Source: Sweltsa coloradensis (lineage: Eukaryota > Arthropoda > Insecta > Plecoptera > Chloroperlidae). From it: 64,000 bases of DNA. Under the pieces are notes generated by a model. That model was not told the DNA's origin, did no database searches, and worked only from the letters and a program-made list of their open reading frames with translations. This document shows, in pieces, positions 1 to 11,800 of this stretch; positions within the stretch are counted from its first letter, which is position 1; each line of letters opens with the position of its first letter. The position numbers were made by a program, and so were the translations under genes. The stretch lies in the NCBI GenBank assembly GCA_024449915.1, contig JAMZAV010000302.1:1550001-1614000 (forward strand). Reading direction: 5' to 3'.

Positions 1-14
1 AAAAACTTCTGTAA

Positions 15-85
15 CTAGCGGGAATCAAACTCTGGACCGTCTGCATTGGAAGCAGAGACGTTAACCACAAGACCAACGAACTACT
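15..85 (-). repeat. tRNA-Gly-like remnant (tRNA pseudogene or SINE head)
   Basis: On the minus strand this reads GTTGGTCTTGTGGTTAAC, then CTTCCAA in the anticodon-loop position (anticodon TCC, Gly), then GAGTTTGATTCCCG at the B-box position. The A and B boxes are recognisable but the acceptor stem does not close well, so a functional tRNA is unlikely. Confidence 0.5.
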
Positions 86-573
86 TTATGATTTTTAGGG
101 ATGGACGAATGTTCAAAATTCCAAACTTCAACCAAACTTTTTTTGGAAACTTGGTTCGAGTTCAAAATTCTAAGTTTGAGTTTATATTTTATTAAAATAT
201 ATTTTTTAGATAATGTTTATGGTACGCGCGCTGCCATTGGACAGATTTATGAGAGCTTACTTCTCATTGGTTGGGTTTATTGTTTAGTCTCAAAGTGCTA
301 GTGAAATGAAATATTTTTATCTTGTTAAACCTTAAACCATAAACCATACATTATCATGTGAACGCCATAATGCTATGCGCTTGTTCAACTTTGTTAAACC
401 ATAATCCTTAATTTTGAGGAATGAACAAAATACAAACAAAATTAAAAAAACTGATTTATTATTGGATGATCCTACTCAAATGAATGTGAGGTCTGCTAAT
501 ATCGAACTAGAAACAGCAAATCAGGGAACAATCAATTGTAATACTTTGTGATAATTGTGTACACATGTTTCAG

Positions 574-828
574 ATCCCGTACTTCTTGCGGTATATTGCC
601 AGTGTTTTGCATGGAGCTCTCTCCGAGCAGTTTCCTCAGGTGCCAGACAAGGATTTGCTCAAGATTGTTGGACATCTTATTTACTTCATGTTCATCAATT
701 CTGCAATCGTCGCACCCGACGCATTTGACATTGTGACGTTGCCTCCCGATCGAACGCTAAGCAATGTTCAAAGACGGAACTTGGCTAGCATTGCCAAGAT
801 ACTCCAGTTTGCTGCAACTAAGAAGGGG
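574..828 (+). CDS. IQGAP: IQGAP exon a: RasGAP-related domain core
   Basis: The acceptor is ...ATGTTTCAG before 574; the frame starts at a complete codon (Ile-Pro-Tyr-Phe-Leu-Arg) and runs 85 codons to a GTACGA donor at 829. The exon encodes helices of the RasGAP fold: LLKIVGHLIYF, then FINSAIVAPDAFDI, then QRRNLASIAKILQ. In canonical RasGAPs the middle segment contains the FLR motif followed by NPA; in vertebrate IQGAPs it reads with Arg and NP. Here the Arg position is Met (ATG at 688-690) and the Pro is Ser (TCT at 700-702). An open frame continues past the donor to 873, but only the spliced form matches the family. Confidence 0.93.
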
Positions 829-3800
829 GTACGAGTTTTCTTTCTTTACAGTTTAAGTGATAACATTGCTTAACCTGGTTTTAGCATAGATAGTGATAGC
901 ATTTGAATTAATCTTGTACTGAAATCAAATTGTAACTTGTTCTTCTATTTTTATTCATTTATAAATTCCATTCCAATTGGCCTACTGCATTATCACAAGT
1001 CTGTCACTTAAAGGGGCTAAAAACCCAAAAAATTATTTTTTACCACGTGACTATAGCACAATACTACACTAAAATGACCGTTTAAAAAATCATATCTTGT
1101 AACTGTGATTTAACACGAATTTTTGAACTTTTTTGATCCAGAAATTTGCAAAAAATGGTGTTTGGGAAATTTCTTAAATCGGCTTTAACCTGCTTCTTTT
1201 TTGGTCCACATAGATACTAGAGCATAGTACCAACCTAAAATGCCCATTTTTTACATTGTGTCTTGAAACTGTGCCCAAATATACCCTCAAACACGCAAAA
1301 ATGTGCATTCCAAAATCACACCCCATCTTGGTAATCAGCATATTTTGACCGAACTACTTGCCCAAATTACAAAACAAAACATAGAGAATTTACAGAAAAG
1401 GCTGTAGAGTACGTCAATAATGGCCAATATTTTTTTTGATGTAAATCCTCCAAGGTCACGGGGCATAAAGATCGTCCCCATGTTATTTCTTATGGGAGAT
1501 TTTTGCCGATGGGACCTAGCTCGAAAAATGTCATGTTTGACAATTGTTTGGGAGGTCATGGTGGCCCCAATAATTTTTCTGTTAATTGCTAAATTCATTA
1601 CTAATTAGCCTGAATGAAATATATTTTTTGAGTCTAGCGGTTAAATACCCCTTTAAGAGGGTACGCTGAGCTTGGCCCAACTCAAATGCGCGCAAACAGG
1701 TGTTGATGATTTCTGCTGAACGGTTGGTAATTTTGAATGGATGTTAATAAAGTACTTTCATATTGATATCCGTAATTGGTTGCACAAAATAAGCCATGAA
1801 AACCCATTGCGAGACATACGGTAAGTCCAAAACGTGAAAAAATGGGAAATCCAAAACATGGATTACAATTATGGAAATTCCCTCCAAACCGTTTGCCTTA
1901 CAATAAAACCAAATTAACCTGCGCGTTCACATTGATTTGAACGTTGATATCCATTATGCAAATTTGAGTTAAAAAAATCTGTACACTTGGAATAAATTCC
2001 CGAAGTTGACCAAAATTTAGTAAATTTTGGTGATTTCACAAAATTTTAATTCAAAATCAATGAAATAATTTAGGAATACGCATAATGGATAACATAGATT
2101 TTTTCTTTATATAACGTTTGTGTGAAATTTGATAGTGGTGTTATAAACCTTTAACCCGAAAAAAACAGAAAGCTGAGCGCTTAAACTCGCCTCCGTTCTA
2201 GCCTCAGCATACCCTCTTAATAATATTTGTATTAAATTAATTAGCCTAACTTATTTCATTATAGCTGTTTATATATTTATATATTTATATTGCTTCCCTT
2301 ATAATCCTGGAATGAATATACGGTCCGTCCAGGATTATTCCAGGATTATAAGGGAAATCCTGGGGAATCCTGTCCAGGATTATAAGGGAAGCAATAGAAA
2401 TTGAGAAGAGGCCTCATAGTTTAAACAAAAGGGATGATGGAAAACGCCTACCTCAGACTTGGAAGTCCATCATAAACCTTTGCCATAAACCAAGAACATT
2501 AACGCATACTCCTCCTCCTCCTCCTACTGCTACTCCTCCTGCTGTAAGTCTAAGACCCGTAACAAGAAGTCAGACTAACCATACTGGTCAAAATATTCAC
2601 AAAACCGTGCTACCTCCTACAAGTCAAGGTCCAAGGACAAGAAGTCAAGCAAGAAATCATCCCACAAGTTCTGGTCAAGCAGACTAGCCTACTTCATCTA
2701 ATCTTTTTCTAAACTCTTTCCACATGTTATAATATTCCTGTTAGTTAACTTCTTTGCATTGCCTTGTTTATTATGTTGTTTTATGTTATTATTGTGTTTT
2801 TGTTTTCGTTTCCCTCTTGAAGTGTTTTTGTCACTGCCTCCTAGATGTTCGTCGTGGCTCCTCGTTACCTGCCTGTCCACGCGCACAGTGTTAATTGTTG
2901 TCCAAAGCGCTAGTTACCGTCCCCAAGAGCTTTCTTTTGTTTTTGATGTTGTTGGCACATTAAATGTCATCTCTCGTGTATTTTACTGTTGAATCCAACT
3001 AAATTGAATGTTTTAGATCGTATTTTGTATACGTACATCACTTATCATGGTTTGCAGAATAGTTATATACTAATTTGTCTAGTTATATTATGCTGGTAAT
3101 TAAACAAAAAGTAGATATTGTAAACTTTGTTGTTTGATAATATACCTCATATGAGGCAAGGGCTAATAGGCATGTTATTTTTATCAAAAAGGCCTATGCC
3201 TCCTATTCCTAATCATATTAAAAATCAATAGGCTTAGGTATACTTGGGCCCTAGTCTTGACTAGGCCACGAGCTAAACATTACTTTCCATCAAGCAGAGG
3301 CGCGTGATAAATGGGAGTCTGGGGGGGGGCCTGGGTGGCACAATTTCCTTATTTCCCTGTAGTTCATGCAAAGAAAGACCTACTTGTTTTAATTTGATAA
3401 TGGCATCCCGGTATCTTACAACTTCTTGCACGCACCATTGCCTATTAGGAAGAAAAATACAGCTCAACTCTGGCATGATTACATTTTAATCGAATGCAGA
3501 TCGTATGTAAACAACGAAAACAAAAGAAAGCTCTTGGGGACGGTAACTAGCGCTGTGGGGAAAAAGTGCGAATTGTCTTCAACAATCAAAACCTGTCGCG
3601 TGAACAGGCAGGTAACGAGGAGCCACGACGAACATCTAGGAGGCAGTGGTTTTTGTATTTTGGGTTTTTTACTTGAGTTGCTTTACTGTCTTTGACAAAG
3701 ATTGGTGAAATCCAGTCGAAACGTCAGATTAAATAAACAATATACGTGGTAAACCGAAAGAAGTAAATTTAATTATTTAAAGATGGTAACACATACAAAT

Positions 3801-6800
3801 AACCACGAAAACCTCAGAAATTCTTCTATATATATATAGTTTAGATTGGAGAAGGGTTGACAGGTTGGGAAAGCATAGAGAACATAAAACCCAGCCTGAA
3901 GGGCTGGGGGCGACAAAACTTTTCACCTGCTGATGACAACTGTAGCTAATTTAAAGTTGTTACCTTAATCCACGACGCGTTTCGTCCTTCTGGGACTCTT
4001 CAGGCGGATGGTGGCCACTAAAAATCAGCTAGCTACATGCAACCAAAACTCACAACACATAACCAAACCTGTGGTAGGGCCACGCAAGAAGTAAATTCTG
4101 CAAGCATGTTGTCATCATCAGCAAGGTTACTTCACACACCATTCATACTGGGGCACACAGTCAGCACAGACAGTAAGGGGGCTTCCCTCCCAACTCTGGT
4201 GCTCGGGAGACAAGAAATCCATTCACCTATGGGGTCGAGATGGGCGAGCCTACTCTACACCTTCTGGTGGGTCCGTGTTTCCTTGTTCATTACAAGTGTG
4301 ACTCCTTGTCCTGCTGGGGGGGCCTAGCAGGTGATGAACCTGTTAGACCCTACTCGTCTTTTCCTTCAACCTCTTCACCTGCAGCCAAGAGCTAATATAG
4401 CACGTGTACCTGTGCTATAGCCAAGAGCTTGCAATTTGTAGTCTTGTTTCCTTTCGTTTTCAATCCCAGTCACAATTAGTAGGGCAGCCTCTCTCGTTGC
4501 CACGGGTCTTGGTTCAAATCCAGGGTAAGACATGGTTCTTTTTGTCGCCCAAGCACCAGAGTCTAGGAGGGAAGCCCCCTCACTGGTTGTGCTGTGTTGT
4601 GACTTTCCACCCTTCCTATCTCTAACCCTTTCTCTAAGTATGAATGAAGAGGCACCCGGCCGAGCAACAGCAGGAGGGGTAGCTTTTCTCTTGTTGCCAA
4701 GGGTCCTGGTTCGAATCCAGGGTAAGTCATGGATTTCTTGTCTCCCGAGCACCAGAGTTGGGAGGGAAGCCCCCTTACTGTCTGTGCTGACTGTGTGCCC
4801 CAGTATGAATGGTGTGTGAAGTAACCTTGCTGATGATGCAACATGCTTGCAGAATTTCTGCTGGCCCTACCACAGGTTGGGTGTTCTGAGTCTTGGTTGC
4901 ATTAGCTAGCTGATTTTAGTGGCCACCAGTCCGCTCAAGATGTCGAAAACGAAGACGCTGCCTGGTAGGTAACAACCTTAATTAAGCTACATTGTCATCA
5001 GCAGGTGAAAAGTTTTTTGCCACCAGCCCTCAGGCTGGTTTTGTTCTCTAATGCTTTCACCTTCACCTCTAATCTACTATATAATATATACTATAATAGA
5101 ACAAGGATCTGGGTAAAACCGCGTAAAATAATATGACCAGGCAGACCTTGCGTCCACCGACGTTTCGTTGTACTAACGTTCAGACATTTTCCCAAGGTTT
5201 GAACTGTGACTCCAACCTCCGTAGAGTCACAGTCAACCTTGAAAATGTCTGACGTAGTACAGACGAAACGTCGGTGGACGCCCAGGTTCTGCCCTGGTTC
5301 ATCTTATTTTTGACGCGGTTTTACCCAAGATCCTTGTTTTTATCCTATGACGGGCCGCGAAAACCTACAACAATCCATATATGGTATATTGTTTTACCTT
5401 GGCTTTATAGTAGGCGACTATGATGCTGTTATGTTAGTACTTTAGACAGAAATTAAAAAAAAGTGGCTACAAAACAGACCAATAATTAGACAGTTTTAAA
5501 TTGGTGGTTGCATTGCTCAGTTGGTAAGAGCATAGTCCAGACAGCTAAGGGCCCGGGTTCAAACCCCGGTGTAGTCACTTTTTTAATTTCTGTCTAAAGT
5601 ATATATATATATTTTTGTACACCTGTTTTCAACGTTAAGTTGGGTCAGGAGGTGGCTAACCACCTGATGCAAAAATGCAAAATAAATATGCAAAAATGAA
5701 TTGTGTTAGCAGGTCTGTTGTGTTTTCTGTATTATCTTATGTTGCAGTTATTTCAAACATGTATTTAACTATTTGTCCTATCTTTGGTATGATTACAGCT
5801 TGAGTAAAGAAAGAATGCACTGTTGAGTGTTGATGTTGATTGCTATAGGAGGCCTATTACGATTGACCAATGATTTGCATTGTTAATGGTTACTCTTTCT
5901 TAAATAACTTTAAATTTTGTTGTTTTAAAGTTTGGTGAGGAGTCAAGGCATCTGCAGTGTTTGAACCCGTTTATTGTGACCTGTCACGAAACAATGAAGA
6001 CATTCTTCTCATCTATATGCTTGGTTGAGCCTCTGGAGGAATACTTCCACATTAACCAGTACTCGGATGCTACTCTGGTCACTAAGGTAAAAGCCCTGAT
6101 CAAGTTGATTATTATATTGATGCTTTAGTTTTAATCTATAGGCCCTACTCAGTACTCATGCTATTTAATTACTATTTGAGACAATGATTTGTGATTGATG
6201 TGGATGGACAGTTACAAAATACATGCCTTGTGCATATTAAGTTATTTAGGTACTCTTTGTTCGCTTGTGCCCTAGCAGTACCTAGTAGTAGAGCACATAG
6301 CACCGTGGAGGACAAAAGTCAATTGGGTATTGATGCTAATTAATGATGTACCGTATCAACAAAATAAATAAACAGCATTTTTTGCTATAAATGCTTTTAT
6401 TAGTGTAATATTGTATAAATATGTCTAAACCACCTCAAGCCCTTGTAATTGCCATTTTGTCACCTTGCTTCTGTACATCCAGCATTTCTACAATCGGAAA
6501 CCATAAATCATAATATGTATGTTTATGACAAAATTTAGATTTACAAAATTCAAATAAATGTAGATGTAGAAATTATCTGGCTAATCATGAGAAATGACCA
6601 GGCTCATCATGAGAAATGACCAAACTGTTGGTACGTTCTTTCCTTGTACAAAATAAATAATAAAATTAAAGAGAAAAAATAAATTATTATAGAATACTTT
6701 GCTTAAATTTTTGGGAAGCAATTTTTCACCCGAAATCTTTTCGTGAATATTTTTGGGGGTGTAGTTATCCTAATCCCTATTCCCTATTGTGGAGAATTTT

Positions 6801-8811
6801 ACTAGCTTAATTAATTGATGCTTTTGACAAGTTTCTTCGCATTAACATAGCATATAGTATACTGTATTTAATTGATTGCAAGCTGACACCGAATGCAAGC
6901 CGACCACTGATTAAAAGTTGATCTAGCAAAAAAGTGTTGCATTTAAATACTCGTAAGTTTGCCATCGATTCCAAGCTGAGGTGCCATTTTGAACTGCAAA
7001 TATGTGTCACAAAAAGGTAGGCTTGCATTCGAGTAAGTATCAAAGTCCAACTCGCAACCTTCTCGTGGTTTGGCCCGTGATTAGGGGAGTATTAATCACT
7101 CTGGGCCCTGAAACTAATAGCGAGCTTTGGGTCGTCGTCAAGGAACTGTCCCCTTCCCGTTGACTACTTCCCCGACGGCGACGACAATGACAACACGGAC
7201 GGTAGACACAGACGAGGACGACCACGACGTGGGGGAACCCTTGCCCTCCCCATAGGCTTGTGGCTGGTTCTGACTAGCACAGGCCTGTCCACCCTTTGTC
7301 CCCCCATGTCACCCCTTATGTTCCACCCCTTGGAAAGAAGTATACATGGTAGTAACTCAAACTTATAGAAATTGTTTTATCTTTGAGGCGTGAATAATCT
7401 TAGCTGTTAAAGCGCCCTAAAACTACTAATACTAATACTAATACGGCAGGCCTACCATCTTGTCTCGTGAAAAATAAACAAGAGTTTATTCTGTCCAGCC
7501 TTCAGTGTACATCACTCTGCAAGAGTTATGCGACACACACCAGCTGTTGCTTACGTACGAAGATCAGATTGCCCCCGACCCCTTGGACCCCTTGCACGAA
7601 CTTCTAGAGGACTTGGGAAGCAAGCCATGCATTGCAACACTATTAGAAAGTGAGCTCATGAGTTTATATCAAGGAATGTGCCTATTTAATTTTGTTTCTC
7701 AATTGGTAGGTAATGTAGGTAGGTATATGTATGTACAGTAATAGTATCCTTACTTAGACAAACACACTAGAACATTTTAATTTGCATTTGTACTTTGTAT
7801 TCTGTTTCTTTTCAATTTCCTGATGTTTGACCTCAGCTAGATTAATAATTTTATCCCAAGGCTATAGACGATTTTATTTTGGCCGTTTTGGATGTATTTT
7901 ATTTTTACAGCCGCCATTACCGGGATGATTATTTTTGTCAATTCGGAATTCCCTATACAGCTATGCCACGCGGCTTTATTAACGTGTTTTTATTTGAATA
8001 GGACATTGTTATAGAATCCCTAATAGTTGGTACTATGTCTATGCCAATATTCAAGTTAAATAATGTGCTTAAAAATGTGTAAATAATGATTTTGAAAATG
8101 TATTGACGTAGATTTGATTTGTACGTTTTGTTGGTAATCGATCCAGTTGTGGTTGGTCGAGGTCGAAAGTAATGCGATTTTTTTGTACGTTGATATTTGT
8201 TTATACTATTTGATTAGAGAAAATGGCACGAGCTAGGCTCTAGCCTAGGCATAAACACAGCCAGATTATTCACTTTCTCTAACTAATAACAATAGTAGTA
8301 TGCTCAAAGAAAACTTACCTATAGTAAGAGCCTACAAAACAAGTCCTATGCATTTCCTTTTTACATGAAATTGTGCCACTTAAAACTTATTTCTCCCCAG
8401 TTGGAAATATTACACACTTATTTCAATCTGTCATTTTGAAGTTGCGCCATGCGTTTCATTTGTTCACATTAGCCGAATGCACCACTATGTGAATCATACA
8501 GACACAGAGCAAATCTGTTTAAAGGTCTTTGTTCTTATATCTCTGTGTCTTTATGATTCACATGGCGGTGCATTCGGCCAACGTATGTATCTGATGATTT
8601 TGTATTTATCTGTGTCTTCAGAATCTGCTGACGACCCAACGATCCCAACTCTTGCTAAGACTGAAGTGTGCTTGTCCCTTAGCAACAAGTTTGAGGTTCC
8701 AGAGAATGATAATACAGACATCAACAAGCTGTTCATAAAGTAAGTGTACCAACCCAGTCAACACAATAGCATAACCCAGACTGGCCGACCTGTCCCGTCA
8801 TGGGACAGGTA

Positions 8812-8845
<34 letters not shown>

Positions 8846-11800
8846 GGGAATTGGTCTCTGTTTTCCATGTCATTTAGGACCGACGGTTATAGGCCGCCAA
8901 TGTGTAATGGGTGCACCCCTATTTTGACCATTCGACTTTTAATGAGTATGTTATAAACAGTTAACACTATTGACAAATTGCTTCACTTAATTGCCACACC
9001 CCTCTTTTTAAACTTGATATTTTTAAATATACCCAATGCATACACTTGCATAAATAGTATTCATCTTTGAACATATTGTAGGTTTTACAAATTAAATTTT
9101 ATTTGACTGGAATGAGTGTTAACAAATAGAATTTCATAATGGCTTGTATTTGATTAATTTGTGGTACACTTAGGCCAACCTACTTTACATTGTGTAGGCG
9201 TACAACTGAGTAAAATTAGAAATTAATATATAATCAGAAAGTTCCAAGTCTCTCCATATGGTGCACTATACTAGGAAAACGCTTAAGTCCCGCCGCGTTG
9301 TTGGATGAGCGTAATTGGTGCATTGAGTTGTTAAGTGTTATGCGGATTTTCTGTTGTACTGTGAAAAAATCATAACTTAGTTGATTTTTTTAAAATTAAT
9401 TTAAATTAAATAAAAAATAAACTTTAATTTTAATTTTTTTTAATTATTCGTAATTTAAAAAAAGAAAAAAAATCGTAAAATTTCGATTTTCATAACAAAT
9501 AATTTTTCGATTGCGCTCAGATTTCACACGAATATATAAATTCATGAAATTAAGGTTCTGTGAAAAAATCATTACGATCGGATAAAGCATGTAGGTGCTA
9601 TAAGCCAAAGAAATTTGAAAATAAGAAAATTCCAAAAATTGCGATTTTTTAAAGAATTTATCTTTCGATAACGCTCAAAATTCACACGAATATATCAATT
9701 CATAAAATAAAGGTTGTGTGAAAAAATTTATACAATCGGACAATCATGCAGGTGTTATAAATCGAAGAATTTTGTTTTAAATCGAAATAAATCGTAAAAT
9801 TGCGATTTTCATGAGAAAATAATTTTTCGATCGATTTTTCCCCCCGTGCAGTTTCTTCGTTCAGAGATTTCATAGACCTCCATAAAATTTCATCGCAATT
9901 GGAGTATTGGTTTAGCCGGAATCGTGTTCACAGACACACAAAAATACAAAAAAAAAAAAGAAAGAAAAAAAAACATTCCGGATTTTTTTCTCTCAGTGTA
10001 GTGAAATGGAATCTTCGCTTCGCTCGCTACGCTCGCTACGCTCATCCAACAATGCACTGCACATCAGTCAAGAAATTTAGAAATTTAATTTCGGCTTTAA
10101 ATTGTGTCCAGAAAACCAAATTACCGGGGGCCAAATTTATGGGGCCCAACTGTATTTATTTATATATGTATGGTAGATTGTACCTAATAAATTCTAGAAT
10201 TTACAATAGGCCTCCCCCCCCCCCCCTATGCCAAAAGCTTGATTTTTCAATCATTTTTCTTCCTGGCTATCCAGTAAATAGACCTACAACCTACATACAA
10301 CACATTACCTGATCTCCAAGCCTTGTACAATATGATTCATTTGTGTACAGAACCAAAGACATCCTTGTGTGGTCACTGCCGTGCCTGATGGGCGACAACC
10401 TGAGAGACGCTTTGCAGGCCGCCACTACTCCTTCACAAGAGGAGGTGTACCGACAGTTAGTAGCGAACAAGCACGGCAAGGCTGTGGCTCATCTACCCAA
10501 TAGGTAGGTAAACCTACACAGTTTAACTTAACACTGCACTTGACTTTTTTAAAATAAGGTTTATTTTCATTCTCCATTTGGATTTCGGAAACTAGCACAT
10601 TTAAAATGTTGCATAATTGTTATAGCTGTGTAAATGAAGATATGGATAAGTAGCATACACAAAAATATAAGTCAACAAAAAATAAAATCTTTAAGTACTT
10701 CCAAGACACTGGATCTTATTGATGAAATTAATGTCTTATCCTAATGTAAATACATCTTTTATATTTCATAGTTTGATGAAATAAAAAAATGTATATTCCA
10801 AATTGCAAAATTTACAAAACTTGAACTAATTAGAAATTATCTTTTTAGAGGAACTATTTTATGGCTGTACTATTTTTAAAAAGTATGCCAACTTAAATAC
10901 AAAGTACAATAACCATTGTTTTAAATGATATGAATGACATAAAGAGATAGGGTGCCAACAGCTTACCTTAAATGGAGTAGTTCTACAATTGATGTAAAAG
11001 AATGGTGTATTTGAGAGAAGAAAGTGGTGGGAAGATGTAAAAGCAAAACAAAAATGGCTCGAGGATGACGGGAACAATGAACAATGCTAAATATTACAGT
11101 CTTGGGAAGTCATACGGCCTCTTAAGGAAACAAACTGGTGGCCGCTAAGCCCTGAAATATGATATAGTATGTATTTCTAGCTTTAAAATAAATTTGTTGT
11201 TACACCTTTTCTATTTTCCTTTTAGTTTGGTCAAGTGCAAGACAGAACTCTGTCAGTTGCTGAGACGGTTAGAGCTAACTGGCTGTGTCAGTTCCTCCGA
11301 TGGCTACCAGGGTGTGCTTACAGCAATAGCAAGGTAAGTTTGATGGACAAAGTACTTAATAAAAAATTTTGGATCATATTAGATTCAGGTTTCCCAAAGC
11401 GGCATTGGCAGTACAATAGAGATATGTAATTAATAATTAATTTTGAATAAGGTTGCAAGTTAGGGAAGCACAAATCACAAGCCACTAAGAGTAGACATAG
11501 GACAACATTGATGATGAATGATGATTGATGATGTGAAGCAACTAAGTCCTAATAACAAAGCAAATACTAATTCATTGAAAATAAATTCAACTGTAGGCCT
11601 ACATAACTGACCGGGTAGACTACGGGTAACTGCAAACATCTGTTTTATTTTCATGCAGGAGATTTTGGCTGTATTTAATTTAATGAACCCTAAAAACTAG
11701 CCACCCAACTCATACATTTCACAAAACAAGAAGCCTTATATTATGTAGTAGTTGGCGGAATCTTATCAGTTAACAGTTAAACGAATCTTAAATCAAGTTA

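Larger units (their letters stand above)
3832..5085. mobile_element. Large foldback element with hammerhead ribozymes in its arms
   Basis: The left arm (about 3832-4223) and right arm (about 4729-5085) are inverted copies over some 360-390 bases. Matching landmarks are CTTTTCACCTGCTGATGACA, GTGGCCACTAAAA-TCAGCTA, GCAAGCATGTTG and TCTGGTGCTCGGGAGACAAG with their complements. The 500-bp centre holds two direct copies of a tRNA-like B box (GGTTCAAATCC near 4510; GGTTCGAATCC near 4708), each followed by a GGGAGGGAAGCCCCC-type block. There is no protein-coding capacity. It may be a PLE/Terminon terminal-repeat derivative, a foldback SINE composite, or a new type. Confidence 0.65.

Noticed and set aside
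4375..4844. Frames of 93-125 codons in the centre of the foldback
   Set aside because: Built from duplicated tRNA-like and GGGAGGGAAGCC blocks; no protein family pattern.
5506..5577. Functional tRNA gene
   Set aside because: The anticodon arm cannot form a normal stem-loop although other arms pair; kept as a tRNA-like pseudogene.
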